This document shows, piece by piece, positions 15,649-25,114 of a DNA stretch of 40,580 bases. Below the pieces are notes generated by a model. The model searched no databases. It saw nothing but the letters and a program-made list of their open reading frames with translations, and had not been told where the DNA came from. The stretch is from Arenibaculum pallidiluteum (GTDB lineage Bacteria; Pseudomonadota; Alphaproteobacteria; Azospirillales; Azospirillaceae), in assembly GCF_017355985.1 (NCBI RefSeq), contig NZ_JAFIQU010000002.1:632444-673023 (forward strand), read 5' to 3'. The position numbers and the translations under genes were made by a program. Within the stretch, counting starts at the first letter, position 1. The number at the start of each line of letters is the position of its first letter.

Positions 15649-15906
15649 GCGCGGCGGCCCGGTCCGCTGCGCCTTTCGATCTCGGTGTCGGGGCACATCA
15701 TAGCCGCCCCGGTAATGCGGACGTCCCGTTCATCCGAGGTCTTCGTCCAAGGGACTACCGAGATCGGCGGCCCCGCTACTCGCAGTTTCAAAACATTGGC
15801 CCGATGAGCTGTCGCCGGTGCGCCGGACTGCACCGATATAAGCACGAGTTGCGGCACGGCCGACGCGCCGTGCCTTCACTCATCGGAGCTGGAGGAGTTG
15901 TCCGCG

Positions 15907-16218
15907 ATGGTCATGAGGATTGGTCAGATGCGCACCATGCTCGCAGCATTGGCAATCGTCGTGTCGGCGACAGGTTGCACTGCGATCTCGGGGCGCCAGA
16001 CGCCTGGCGAGTATGCCGACGATGCGGTGGTCTCGACCAAGGTCAGGGCGGCCCTCGTCGACGAGCTGGGCCTGAAGGACATCGGGGTCGAGACCATGCA
16101 GAACGTGGTCCAGTTGAGCGGCTTCGTCGATTCGGCGCAGACCAAGGTCCGGGCAGGCGAGATCGCCAAGCGCACGTCCGGCGTCAAGGAGGTCAGGAAC
16201 AGCATCATCGTCCGCTGA
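15907..16218 (+). CDS. BON-domain lipoprotein
   Basis: This 103-aa protein has a signal sequence ending in a lipobox-like SATGC, so Cys near residue 24 is probably lipidated. It is followed by a single BON domain (DDAVVSTKVRAALVDELGLKDIGVETMQNVVQLSGFVDS...VKEVRNSIIVR). BON domains bind phospholipid and appear in OsmY/DolP-type periplasmic proteins that maintain the envelope or answer osmotic stress. The ATG at 15907 is preferred because GGAGGAG lies 9 bases upstream; a second ATG follows at 15913. It is a single gene, convergent with mutL. Confidence 0.85.
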   Translation: MVMRIGQMRTMLAALAIVVSATGCTAISGRQTPGEYADDAVVSTKVRAALVDELGLKDIGVETMQNVVQLSGFVDSAQTKVRAGEIAKRTSGVKEVRNSIIVR

Positions 16219-16245
16219 CCCTGCAACGGCCCGCTGCGCGCCGCC

Positions 16246-16263
16246 GCCCGCGGCCGCGCGGGC
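16246..16263. other. GC hairpin between two convergent genes
   Basis: GCCCGCG (16246-16252) and CGCGGGC (16257-16263) pair around GCCG. It lies between the BON gene stop and the mutL stop, where a terminator is expected, but no T-run follows on either strand. Confidence 0.35.
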
Positions 16264-16343
16264 CGATCGCAGGCCGGCGCGGCACCCGGCCGCACCGGGG
16301 GCAGGGTCCCGCCGGGACTGCGAAGCGCGTGGCGCCATGCCCC

Positions 16344-18233
16344 TCAGCGCCGCCCGAACAGCCTTTCGATGTCCGAGAGCTTCAGCTCCACATAGGTCGG
16401 CCGGCCGTGGTTGCACTGGCCGCTGCGGGGCGTCGCCTCCATCTGGCGCAGCAGGGCGTTCATCTCGTCGAGGTTCATGGGCCGGCCCGCCCGCACCGAG
16501 CCGTGACAGGCCATGGTGGAGCAGACGGCGTCCAGCCGCTCGCGCAGGCTCAGCGCCTCGTCGAGCTCCGCCAGCTCGTCGGCGAGGTCGCGCACCAGCC
16601 CCTGCACGTCGGCCTGGCCCAGCAAGGCCGGCACCTCGCGCACGACCACGCAGCCAGTCCCGAAGGGCTCGAGGCACAGGCCGAGCTCTGCCAGCTCGTC
16701 GCTGCGCCGCGCCAGGCGCTCGACGGAGGGCTCGTCCAGCTCCACGACCTCGGGGATCAGCAGCATCTGCCGGCGGACGCCGCCCTCGATCAGCGCGTCC
16801 TTGACGCGCTCGTAGACCAGGCGCTCGTGGGCCGCGTGCTGGTCGACGATCACGATCCCGTCGGCGGTCTGGGCCACGATATAGGTGTTGTGCACCTGGC
16901 CGCGGGCGGCGCCCAGCGGGTGGCGCTCGGGCTCCGCCCCGGCGCCGGGTCCCGCCTCCGCCTCGCCCGGTCCGGGAGCCGCGCGCACCGCCGGCACCGG
17001 CGTGCGCGCGGACGGCGCCGCCGATCCCAGGTCCAGCGGCGCCTGGAACTCGCGCGCGGCCTCGGCCAGCCCGGGGCGCACCGGCGCCGGGCGCTCCCAC
17101 TCCCAGGCCTGGCGGTAGACCGGGCCACCCGCCGGGCTGCCCGTCCCGGCCCGCGCGGCGGCGCCGGAGATCGCCGGGAACGGCGCGGGCTCGACGCGCG
17201 GGGCGAAGGCCTCCAGCGTCGCGGCGGCGACCGTGCTGCTGGCCCGGTGCCCCGCCTGGGCGAGGGCGTGCCGCAGGGCCCCCACGATCAGCCCGCGCAC
17301 CAGCGCCTGGTCGCGGAAGCGGACCTCGGCCTTCGCGGGATGGACGTTCACGTCGACCTCCTGCGGGTCGATCTCCAGGAACAGCGCCAGCACGGCATGC
17401 CGGTCCCGGGCCAGGACGTCGGCATAGGCGCCGCGCACCGCGCCGACCATCAGCTTGTCCCGCACCGGGCGGCCGTTCACGAACAGGTACTGCTCGCGCG
17501 CGGTCGCGCGGTTCAGCGTCGGAAGCCCGATATGGCCGGACAGGCGCACGCCCTGGCGCTCGGCCTCGACCGCGACCGCATTGTCGGCGAAGTCGCGTCC
17601 GATCAGCGCCGAGAGCCTGGCCAGCCGCCCCTCGCCCGCATTCAGGCGCAGCACGGTGCGCGCCCCGTCGGACAGGGTGAAGGCGACGTCCGGATGGGCC
17701 ATGGCCAGGCGTTCGATGGTATCCTGGACGTGCTCGAACTCCGTGCGCGGCTGCTTCAGGAACTTCAGCCGCGCCGGCGTCGCGTAGAAGAGGTCCCGCA
17801 CCTCGACGCGGGTGCCAGGCGGGTGGGCAGCGGGCGCCGGCGCGCCCTTGGCGCCGCCCTCGACGGTGAGCTGCCAGGCCCCGTCGGACCCGCGCAGCCG
17901 CGAGGTCAGCGTCAGCCGGCTGACCGCACCGATGGAAGGCAGCGCCTCGCCCCGGAAGCCCAGGGTACGGATGTCCAGCAGGTCGTCGCCCGGCAGCTTC
18001 GAGGTCGCATGGCGCTCGACCGCCAGCTCCAGCTCGTCCGGGCCCATGCCGCAGCCGTCATCGGTGACCGAGATCAGGCTGCGCCCGCCGTCGCGGACGA
18101 CCACCTCGATCCGGGTGGCGCCGGCATCGAGCGCGTTCTCGACGATCTCCTTGGCCGCGGCCGCCGGCCGCTCCACCACCTCGCCGGCGGCGATGCGGTT
18201 GACCAGGGTCTCGGGAAGGAGGCGGATCGGCAT
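16344..18233 (-). CDS. mutL: DNA mismatch repair protein MutL
   Basis: This 629-aa protein has the N-terminal GHKL ATPase: [77 protein letters not shown] Pro/Ala-rich linker (about 340-430) follows, then the dimerisation domain. The C-terminal endonuclease motif DQHA(x)2E(x)4E is intact ([12 protein letters not shown]), and CNHGRP near the end is the partner metal-binding motif. This MutL should therefore nick DNA itself, as in bacteria lacking MutH. The ATG at 18233 is directly preceded by a 6-bp hairpin. The gene is convergent with the BON gene and follows the pentapeptide-repeat gene after 81 bp. Confidence 0.95.
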   Translation of the reverse strand: MPIRLLPETLVNRIAAGEVVERPAAAAKEIVENALDAGATRIEVVVRDGGRSLISVTDDGCGMGPDELELAVERHATSKLPGDDLLDIRTLGFRGEALPSIGAVSRLTLTSRLRGSDGAWQLTVEGGAKGAPAPAAHPPGTRVEVRDLFYATPARLKFLKQPRTEFEHVQDTIERLAMAHPDVAFTLSDGARTVLRLNAGEGRLARLSALIGRDFADNAVAVEAERQGVRLSGHIGLPTLNRATAREQYLFVNGRPVRDKLMVGAVRGAYADVLARDRHAVLALFLEIDPQEVDVNVHPAKAEVRFRDQALVRGLIVGALRHALAQAGHRASSTVAAATLEAFAPRVEPAPFPAISGAAARAGTGSPAGGPVYRQAWEWERPAPVRPGLAEAAREFQAPLDLGSAAPSARTPVPAVRAAPGPGEAEAGPGAGAEPERHPLGAARGQVHNTYIVAQTADGIVIVDQHAAHERLVYERVKDALIEGGVRRQMLLIPEVVELDEPSVERLARRSDELAELGLCLEPFGTGCVVVREVPALLGQADVQGLVRDLADELAELDEALSLRERLDAVCSTMACHGSVRAGRPMNLDEMNALLRQMEATPRSGQCNHGRPTYVELKLSDIERLFGRR

Positions 18234-18249
18234 CCCCTAGATTTAGGGG
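18234..18249 (-). promoter_or_regulatory. hairpin abutting the mutL start codon
   Basis: On the mutL strand, CCCCTA and TAGGGG form a 6-bp perfect stem with a 4-base loop, ending at the base before the ATG. The only purine-rich ribosome-binding candidate (AGGGG) is inside the stem, so folding could limit mutL initiation (inference). Confidence 0.35.
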
Positions 18250-18314
18250 GTTCGGCCTGCGATGTCACCCATGCCGGGGCCGAGCCGGGGCTACTGCCGC
18301 CGCAGGCGGGAACG

Positions 18315-19673
18315 CTACCGGGAAGCTCCCGAGGCGACGGCGAGCTGCCGCTCGTCGTAGCGGGCGCCGGAGAGCTGCGCCTCCGACAGGTTTGCTCCGG
18401 TCAGGTCGGCGCCGTCCAGGTTGGCATGGCTGAGATCGGCGCCGGCCAGGTTCACCTTGCGGAGATTCGCGCCCGCGAGATCCGCATAGCGCAGCCGCGC
18501 GCCCGACAGGTCGGAGGCGAGCGTCCGGGTCTCGCTGAGGACCAGCGGACGTAGATCGACGCCGCGCAGGTCGGCATTGTTCAGCTTCGCCTGGCGCAGG
18601 TTGATGCCGCGGAGGTCGGCCTCGGACAGGCGGCAGGTGCGCAGGTCCGCCTCCTCCAGGTTGCCGGCCTGGAGCTGGACACCGCGCAGGTCGAGGCCGA
18701 AGAAGCAGGATTTCGGCGCCTTGATCATGGTCAGGCAGAGGCGGGCCAGCGACGGGCCGCCGCGCAGGTCGTAGCCCGTGAGATCGAGGAACCGGCCCTC
18801 GGCGCCGTTGGAGCCCACGAACAGCGTGTGGCCGCGCAGCATTTCCTCCAGCGGCTGGCCGAGCTCGGACAGCGGCCGACCGGCCGGAGTGTCGGTCAGC
18901 ACGCCTTCCGTGTCGCAGCCCGCCATCTCGGCCATCACAAGCGTGGCCCCGGTCAGCACGGCGCCCTTCAGGCAGGCGCCGCGCAGATCGGCACCCGACA
19001 GGTCGGCCCCCTCGAGGTTCGAGCCCGTGAAATTGGCACCGCGCATGGTCGCGCGCACGAGCTTGCATCCGCGCATCACCGCATCGGTGAAGTCGGTATG
19101 CAGCGCGATGGCCCCCGAGAGTCGCGCGTTGGTCAGGTTCGCGCCGGTCAGGTTCGCCCCCGACGCCTCGGTCGGATGCGTCTCCATATGGACGACGCGC
19201 AGGTTGCCCGTGCGGTCGGTCTCGGCCAGCGTGCCGTCGCGCAGGTCGCTCTCGAAGAGATTGGCGCCGATCAGGACCGCGCCGCGCAGGCAGGCCCCGC
19301 GCAGGTCGGTCTTGATCAGGCTGGCGTTCTCGAGATTGGCCTGGCGCAGGTCGACCGCGAACATGGCCGCGCAGTCGAGCCGCGAGCCTGACAGGTCCGC
19401 GCCCTTCAGGGACGACCCCACGAAATCGGCATGGGCGAGGTCGCGGCCGGCCAGGTTCAGCCCCGAGAGGTCGTAGAAGGACAGCGTCGCCCGCGCCCCG
19501 CCCATCCGGGCGTTGCGGAACATCTCGTGCCGCTTCACCACGGCGTCGAGCTGCGCCTGCGTCATCCGCGTCAGCGGCTTCTTCTCGGCGGAGGGCTGGG
19601 CCAGTTTGTGCTCCACAGGCGAAGGAAGGCGGCTGGCCGCCGGATGGTCCGGGCAGCCGTCGCCACCCTCCAT
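18315..19673 (-). CDS. pentapeptide-repeat protein
   Basis: This 452-aa protein is built mostly of A(D/N)LxG-type pentapeptide repeats from about residue 65 to 440, such as GADLSGSRLDCA, GANLTGANLTNARLSGA, GADLSGADLRGACLKGA and GADLSHANLDGADLTGANLSEAQLSGA, which fold as a four-sided beta-helix. The N-terminal part has LTRMTQAQLDAVVKRHEMFRNARMGGARATLSFYDLSGLNL, a short helical head. An interruption near 255-300 (about GVLTDTPAGRPLSELGQPLEEMLRGHTLFVGSNGAEG) separates two helix blocks. No signal peptide is visible, so it is likely cytoplasmic. The Qnr-type role of DNA mimic is known for other members; here the function is unknown. The start could instead be the ATG at residue 36. Confidence 0.85.
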   Translation of the reverse strand: MEGGDGCPDHPAASRLPSPVEHKLAQPSAEKKPLTRMTQAQLDAVVKRHEMFRNARMGGARATLSFYDLSGLNLAGRDLAHADFVGSSLKGADLSGSRLDCAAMFAVDLRQANLENASLIKTDLRGACLRGAVLIGANLFESDLRDGTLAETDRTGNLRVVHMETHPTEASGANLTGANLTNARLSGAIALHTDFTDAVMRGCKLVRATMRGANFTGSNLEGADLSGADLRGACLKGAVLTGATLVMAEMAGCDTEGVLTDTPAGRPLSELGQPLEEMLRGHTLFVGSNGAEGRFLDLTGYDLRGGPSLARLCLTMIKAPKSCFFGLDLRGVQLQAGNLEEADLRTCRLSEADLRGINLRQAKLNNADLRGVDLRPLVLSETRTLASDLSGARLRYADLAGANLRKVNLAGADLSHANLDGADLTGANLSEAQLSGARYDERQLAVASGASR

Positions 19674-20002
19674 CAGACGCCATGGCGCCTTAGCGAAGAC
19701 TTAACGGCGATTCCCGCGGACCACGACGCCGACGCAGCCGGCCGGCCGATCCCGGGGAATACGGGCGGGAAGCGTCGCAAACCTGAGCTCCGCCCCCGCC
19801 GCCCCCGCCGGCCGACCCACCGCGATACCGGGCCGCAGCCTGCCATCGAGGGCATCGCGGCGGCCGGAACCGCGCCGCGCTAAGCGACTCGCGGAACTCG
19901 GCGCCTGCCATGGCCGGCGATCGCCGCGAAGGCGCCGGGACCGACGATGGGCGGTCCCGACGGTTGATCCCCGCATAGCCACCTCAGGACCAGGGTCCCA
20001 GC
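19674..20002. other. intergenic region, no gene seen
   Basis: The 329 bp between two divergent genes should hold promoters for both. I see no convincing promoter pair, ORF, hairpin or repeat. Short open frames here have no ribosome-binding site and a composition typical of non-coding GC-rich DNA. Confidence 0.4.
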
Positions 20003-21013
<1,011 letters not shown>

Positions 21014-21022
21014 GCGGCGGCC

Positions 21023-21919
21023 TCAGCCACAGGCCAGCGCCCAACCCGGCGCGCGCAGCCAGCAACGGTCCTCCGCAAGCGCGTCCGGAACATCGCGCGC
21101 CTCGCCCGATATCCGGATCAGGCGCGCGACGCCGGTGGGCGGGCCCTTGGCGAAGGCGGCGGCGAGGGCCCGCTCGGACTCCGCGTCGCGCAAGCCGGCG
21201 CAGGGATAGATCGCGACCGGCGAGATCCAGCGCGCCGCGAATTCCCCGTGCTGGCGGGTGATCACGAACACCGCGCCGCGCCGGTGGATCGCCGCCGGGT
21301 CGCCCGCCCCGAAGCCGCGGTCCGTCGTCAGAGGCAGCACCAGCCGCCCGCGCTCGCGCAGCCCGTCCAGCCAGGCATCCGCCGGGTGCGTCGCGCCGGC
21401 GTTCACGTAGATCACGTCGGCGGGATCGAAGCCGGCGGCGCTGCCGTCGCCCTCGATCACGGCGACGTTCACGAAGCCCGCCAGGTTCGCCCGGGCGCGG
21501 GCTGCCAGGTCGGGTTCCAGCTCGATGGCCGTCACCCGGCCCGAGGGCCCCACCAGATGCGCCATGATCGCGGTGAAGTAGCCGACCCCGGCCCCGACAT
21601 GCACGAGGTGCTCGCCGTCCCGCGGGGCGGCGCAGGCCAGCAGATGGGCGTGCAGCGAGGGCTGGCCGTTGTTGATGCCGCGCTCGGGCGCGATGCCCAC
21701 GATGTCGTTGGTGTAGAGATGCACGGGGTCGGCATCCGGCGTGATGGCGTAGCCGTTCCGCCAGAAGCGGAAGACTGGCCACGGCCCAGGGCCCAGGAAG
21801 TCCTCGCGCGGGACGCGGGCGAAGGCCTCCTCGATGCGGGCGTCCGTGACGGGCCGGTCGGCCGCCATGACCTGCCTGGCATAGGCACGGCGCACGATCG
21901 CGAGCTCCTGCGGCGTCAT
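21023..21919 (-). CDS. protein-L-isoaspartate O-methyltransferase-like SAM methyltransferase
   Basis: This 298-aa protein has a Rossmann methyltransferase core with motif I HVGAGVGYFTAIMAHLVGPSGRVTAIELEPDLAARAR near residues 105-140. A PCMT-like N-terminus (RRAYARQVMAADRPVTDARIEEAFARVPREDFLG) precedes it. The segment NNGQPSLHA near residue 85 sits where true PCMT has a SQPYIVA-type motif, so it is a relative rather than a standard PCMT. A roughly 100-residue C-terminal region is not recognised. GGGAGG lies 5 bases before the ATG, which overlaps the stop of the 79-aa gene (ATGA). It is the last gene of a three-gene coupled unit with a sigma-like factor. The substrate is unknown. Confidence 0.8.
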   Translation of the reverse strand: MTPQELAIVRRAYARQVMAADRPVTDARIEEAFARVPREDFLGPGPWPVFRFWRNGYAITPDADPVHLYTNDIVGIAPERGINNGQPSLHAHLLACAAPRDGEHLVHVGAGVGYFTAIMAHLVGPSGRVTAIELEPDLAARARANLAGFVNVAVIEGDGSAAGFDPADVIYVNAGATHPADAWLDGLRERGRLVLPLTTDRGFGAGDPAAIHRRGAVFVITRQHGEFAARWISPVAIYPCAGLRDAESERALAAAFAKGPPTGVARLIRISGEARDVPDALAEDRCWLRAPGWALACG

Positions 21920-22155
21920 TCCATCCTCCCTTTGCCGCTTCCGGCGGGGCCGGCGCCCGCGCCGGCCGGGGTCGCGCCCGGCGCGGTCTCGTGCTCCTCC
22001 ATGGCTGCGCGGATCAGGCGCCGGACCATCTCCGCCGCCTGGGGGCCCTCCTCGGCGAGGATCTCGCGCAGCTCGTCCTCTCCCGCCTCCAGGATCTCGC
22101 GCTCCAGGATCCCGAGCAGAAGCTCGTGGCCGAGATCGGGCCGCCAGCGGGTCAT
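21916..22155 (-). CDS. 79-aa acidic helical protein between sigma factor and methyltransferase
   Basis: The gene is defined by overlaps on both sides: its ATG overlaps the stop of the sigma-like gene (ATGA at 22155-22152), and its TGA overlaps the ATG of the methyltransferase (21919-21916). The protein is an acidic, Leu/Glu-rich helix for about 55 residues (LGHELLLGILEREILEAGEDELREILAEEGPQ), then a flexible Ala/Gly/Pro tail. There is no membrane segment and no cysteine. I do not recognise the family. Its position suggests it modulates or partners one of the two neighbours, such as a small anti-sigma protein, but this is inference. Confidence 0.65.
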   Translation of the reverse strand: MTRWRPDLGHELLLGILEREILEAGEDELREILAEEGPQAAEMVRRLIRAAMEEHETAPGATPAGAGAGPAGSGKGRME

Positions 22156-22781
22156 GGATCGCCTCCCCCTCCGTCCCGCCGCAGCAGGATCCGGCGCATC
22201 CGGCGCCGCGCGGTGTCGTACTCGGTCTCGCCGAGGGCGTGCCTCGCCCGGATCTCGGCCGCTGAGAGGCCCTCGGCAAGTCCCGCGACGATCCTGAGGG
22301 CCACCGGGTCGCCGGCGAAAAGGCCGCGGAGGCTGGCCAGCGCCTGCGCCCCGGCCACCAGACGCTCGGGATCCGCGCCGGGAGATTCGTCGGCCAGCAG
22401 CTCCGCCTCGTCCAGCGCGCCGCCACCGGAGCCGGCCCTGCGCTCCCGGCGGGCGCGACGGGCATGCTCGTCGGCGATGCTGCGCATGACCCCGGCCAGG
22501 AAGGCCAGGAGCGAAACGTCGTGGGGCCATTCGCGGGCGCCGCTCAGGGCGCGCAGCACGGCCTCGTGCAGGATGTCCGCCCATTCCACACCGGGCAGGC
22601 CGCGTGCCCGCAGCCGCGCCAGGGCCTGCAGCCGCAGCAGGTCGCCGCCGGAGAGCGCCGCGACCGCCCGGGCGAGGTCACGCCCGCCCGCGTCCTCTGA
22701 CAGGTCCTCTGACAGGTCCTCTGTCGAGTCCCCTGCCGGGCCCTCCGCCGGGTCGCCGGTCTCCGCCTTCGCCTCCCGCAC
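22152..22781 (-). CDS. ECF-like RNA polymerase sigma factor
   Basis: This 209-aa protein has a region-2-like core, WADILHEAVLRALSGAREWPHDVSLLAFLAGVMRSIADEHARRARR (about residues 70-115), with the D-I-L-x-E-A pattern of sigma region 2. The C-terminal region-4-like helix-turn-helix is AEGLSAAEIRARHALGETEYDTARRRMRRILLRR. The N-terminal 45 residues are acidic and include an in-frame 12-bp tandem repeat (EDLSEDLSEDAGG). The start is a GTG at 22781 with a weak ribosome-binding site, so it may lie a few codons later. It leads a translationally coupled trio. No cognate promoter motif was identified upstream. Confidence 0.75.
   Translation of the reverse strand: MREAKAETGDPAEGPAGDSTEDLSEDLSEDAGGRDLARAVAALSGGDLLRLQALARLRARGLPGVEWADILHEAVLRALSGAREWPHDVSLLAFLAGVMRSIADEHARRARRERRAGSGGGALDEAELLADESPGADPERLVAGAQALASLRGLFAGDPVALRIVAGLAEGLSAAEIRARHALGETEYDTARRRMRRILLRRDGGGGDP
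22693..22728. repeat. 12-bp tandem repeat in the sigma factor N-terminus
   Basis: TCCTCTGACAGG occurs at 22693-22704 and 22705-22716. A third, diverged copy TCCTCTGTCGAG is at 22717-22728. The period is a multiple of three, so the repeat adds acidic E-D-L-S units without changing the frame. Confidence 0.7.
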
Positions 22782-23010
22782 GTCCGTCCCCCGTTGCCGT
22801 CACGCTTCGCCATCCCCTGCTCCAGGATGCGCCGCGCGGCGGCAGGTGCGGACAGGGGCAGCGGAATTTCGTGGCCGGTCCGGAGGCGCGTTGCACGCGG
22901 GACACACTCACGATCGAAAGGGAGCAACATCCCAAGGTGTGACAAACGACACGGATCCCGTGGGCCAACCCGTGCTTTTCTCAAGGGAACGCTGCCTATG
23001 GACCCCGACC

Positions 23011-23145
23011 GTGTCTGAGATCCTGCAGAGCTTCAAGAAGGACTGGTGGCGCTGGACGCCCGGCGAACGGCTGAGCGCGCTCCTGGGCCTCGCGCTGACC
23101 CTGGCGCTGGTCCTTGGCCTCGGCTACGCCGGCCTGATCGGCTGA
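23011..23145 (+). CDS. 44-aa single-pass membrane protein, possibly frameshifted at its start
   Basis: The reading is VSEILQSFKKDWWRWTPGERLSALLGLALTLALVLGLGYAGLIG: an amphipathic, Trp-rich head and one hydrophobic helix (about residues 22-43). The GTG at 23011 has no good ribosome-binding site. A much better start is the ATG at 22998 (AAGGGAA 8 bases upstream), but that frame stops after six codons at 23018. Dropping one C from the run CCCC in ATGGACCCC would join them as MDPTVSEILQSF. The gene is therefore either broken by one base, mis-sequenced, or reached through an overlapping upstream ORF. The function is unknown. It is divergent from the sigma-like gene. Confidence 0.45.
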   Translation: MSEILQSFKKDWWRWTPGERLSALLGLALTLALVLGLGYAGLIG

Positions 23146-23193
23146 GCCGCCCGCGCCGCGCGGGGGCGGGGCGTTGCGCCGCCGCCTCAGTCC

Positions 23194-23315
23194 GCGCCCG
23201 CGGCGGAGCGCGTCACCCCGCGCCCGCGGCGGAGCGCTTCAACCGGCGCCCGCGGCGGAGCGCTTCAACCGGCGCCCGCGGCGGAGCGCTTCAACCGGCG
23301 CCCGCGGCGGAGCGC
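23194..23315. repeat. 26-bp tandem repeat, 4.7 copies, across the pgi stop codon
   Basis: Copies lie at 23194-23219 (diverged at its right end), 23220-23245, 23246-23271, 23272-23297 and a partial one at 23298-23315. The three central copies are identical. Each contains GCGCCCG and CGGAGCGC arms able to form a 7-bp stem with one bulged A. The rightmost part encodes the last pgi codons, and every copy carries the TTGA that provides the pgi stop. Confidence 0.85.
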
Positions 23316-24946
23316 AGGGCGGTCCTGACCAGCCCCACCGTCGAGGAGTCGTGGCCGCCCGGCGGCTTCTGCCCCCGGACCTCCGGCAGGATCGCCTTCG
23401 CAAGCTGCTTGCCGAGCTCGACACCCCACTGGTCGAAGGAATTCACCTCCCACACGATGCCCTGCACGAAGATCTTGTGCTCGTAGAGCGCGATCAGCAT
23501 GCCGAGCCGGCCGGGGTCCAGCCGCTCCAGCAGGATCGAGTTGGTGGGCCTGTTGCCCTCGAAAACCTTGTGGGGCACCAGCGCCTCCAGCGCCTCGCCC
23601 GACAGGCCCTGGCCCGCCAGCTCGGCGCGGACCTCTTCCTCGGTCTTGCCGCGCATCAGCGCCTCGGTCTGGGCCAGGAAGTTCGAGAGCAGCAGCGCGT
23701 GGTGCTCGCCCATCGGGTTGTGGCTGACGGCCGGGGCGATGAAATCGCAGGGGATCAGCTTCGTGCCCTGGTGGATGAGCTGGTAGAAGGCGTGCTGCCC
23801 GTTGGTCCCGGGCTCGCCGAAGATCACGGGGCCCGTCTGATAGTCCACGCGCTCGCCCCGGCGGTTCACGCTCTTGCCGTTGCTCTCCATGTCGGCCTGC
23901 TGCAGATAGGCCGGCAGCCTGGCGAGATACTGGTCGTAGGGCAGCACCGCATGGGCTGCCGCTCCCCAGAAATTCGCGTACCAGACGCCCAGCATGCCCA
24001 GCAGGACGGGCGCATTGCGCTCCAGCGGCGCCGTGCGGAAATGCTCGTCCATGGCATGGGCGCCGTCGAGCAGCTCCACGAAGCGCTCGGGACCGATGAA
24101 GAGCGCGATGGGCAGGCCGATGGCGGACCACAGGCTATATCGGCCGCCGACCCAGTCCCAGAAGCCGAACATGTTCTCGGGGTCGATGCCGAAGGCGCGG
24201 ACCGCCGCCTCGTTGGTGGAGACGGCGACGAAATGCCTAGCGATGGCCGACTCGTCGCCGACATGCTCCAGGAACCACGAGCGGGCCGTGTGCGCGTTGG
24301 CCAGCGTTTCCTGGGTCGTGAAGGTCTTGGAGGCGATCACGAACAGCGTGCGGGCAGGATCGCAGCGCTTCAGCGTCTCGGCGATGTGGGTCGCGTCCAC
24401 GTTCGAGACGAAATGCATGCGCAGGTCGGGATGCCCGTAGGGGCGCAGCGCCTCGCAGACCATCGCGGGGCCGAGATCGGATCCGCCGATCCCGATATTC
24501 ACGATGTCGGTGATCTGGCCCCCGGCATGGCCGGTCCAGGCGCCGTCACGCACGGCCTGGGCGAACCGGCAGACGCGGTGGAGGACCGCCTCGACATCGG
24601 CGGTCACGTCCTGGCCGTCGACGCTGAGCGGCCGGCCCGAGCGGTCGCGCAGCGCCGTGTGGAGGACAGCGCGGTCCTCGGTCGAATTGATCCGCCGCCC
24701 CTCGAACATGCGCTCGCGCCAGCCTTCGACGTCCTGTTGGCGCGCGAGATCCAGCAGCAGCTCGACCGTCCGGGGCGTGATGCGGTTCTTGGAGTAGTCC
24801 ACAAGGAAGCCGGCGCCGGGCTCCAGCGAGAAGCGGCGGAACCGGTCGGGATCCTGGTCGAACAGGTCGCGCATGCGCACCCCGTCCATCTCGTCACGAT
24901 GCGCCTGCAGCGCACGCCAGGCAGGCGATCCGGTCAGGGCGGTCAT
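23291..24946 (-). CDS. pgi: glucose-6-phosphate isomerase
   Basis: This 551-aa full-length PGI interconverts glucose-6-phosphate and fructose-6-phosphate. Landmarks are [41 protein letters not shown], the first signature [39 protein letters not shown] with the catalytic Glu and His region, and the second signature [27 protein letters not shown]. The ATG at 24946 ([10 protein letters not shown]) has AGGAG about 9 bases upstream. The last residues (RSAAGAG) and the stop codon lie inside a 26-bp tandem repeat, so the natural C-terminus may have been slightly altered. It follows the M16 peptidase genes on the same strand after a 168-bp gap. Confidence 0.96.
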   Translation of the reverse strand: MTALTGSPAWRALQAHRDEMDGVRMRDLFDQDPDRFRRFSLEPGAGFLVDYSKNRITPRTVELLLDLARQQDVEGWRERMFEGRRINSTEDRAVLHTALRDRSGRPLSVDGQDVTADVEAVLHRVCRFAQAVRDGAWTGHAGGQITDIVNIGIGGSDLGPAMVCEALRPYGHPDLRMHFVSNVDATHIAETLKRCDPARTLFVIASKTFTTQETLANAHTARSWFLEHVGDESAIARHFVAVSTNEAAVRAFGIDPENMFGFWDWVGGRYSLWSAIGLPIALFIGPERFVELLDGAHAMDEHFRTAPLERNAPVLLGMLGVWYANFWGAAAHAVLPYDQYLARLPAYLQQADMESNGKSVNRRGERVDYQTGPVIFGEPGTNGQHAFYQLIHQGTKLIPCDFIAPAVSHNPMGEHHALLLSNFLAQTEALMRGKTEEEVRAELAGQGLSGEALEALVPHKVFEGNRPTNSILLERLDPGRLGMLIALYEHKIFVQGIVWEVNSFDQWGVELGKQLAKAILPEVRGQKPPGGHDSSTVGLVRTALRSAAGAG

Positions 24947-25032
24947 GGCGGTGGCTCCTCCTTTTCTTCTTGCGGATGTCCGTGGGCGCATCCGGCTCAG
25001 GATCGGTAACGCACGAGAGGCCGTGCGGTGCC

Positions 25033-25048
25033 GATCCCGCGCGGGATC
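25033..25048. other. 16-bp perfect palindrome
   Basis: GATCCCGC followed by GCGGGATC is a perfect 16-bp palindrome between the M16 gene end and the pgi start. It could be an operator for pgi or a hairpin at the M16 operon 3' end; nothing decides. Confidence 0.35.
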
Positions 25049-25060
25049 ACGCCATCTTGG

Positions 25061-25105
25061 CACGGCGATCCACCACACGGCGATTCACCGCATGGCGATC
25101 CACCG
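25061..25105. repeat. 15-bp tandem repeat, three copies, after the M16 stop
   Basis: Copies CACGGCGATCCACCA (25061-25075), CACGGCGATTCACCG (25076-25090) and CATGGCGATCCACCG (25091-25105) lie head to tail, 9 bases downstream of the stop of the leftward M16 gene (25115). Confidence 0.75.
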
Positions 25106-25114
25106 GACGCGGCA

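Noticed and set aside
23194..23315. A CRISPR array
   Set aside because: The 26-bp units are contiguous with no spacers and overlap the pgi coding end. It is a plain tandem repeat.
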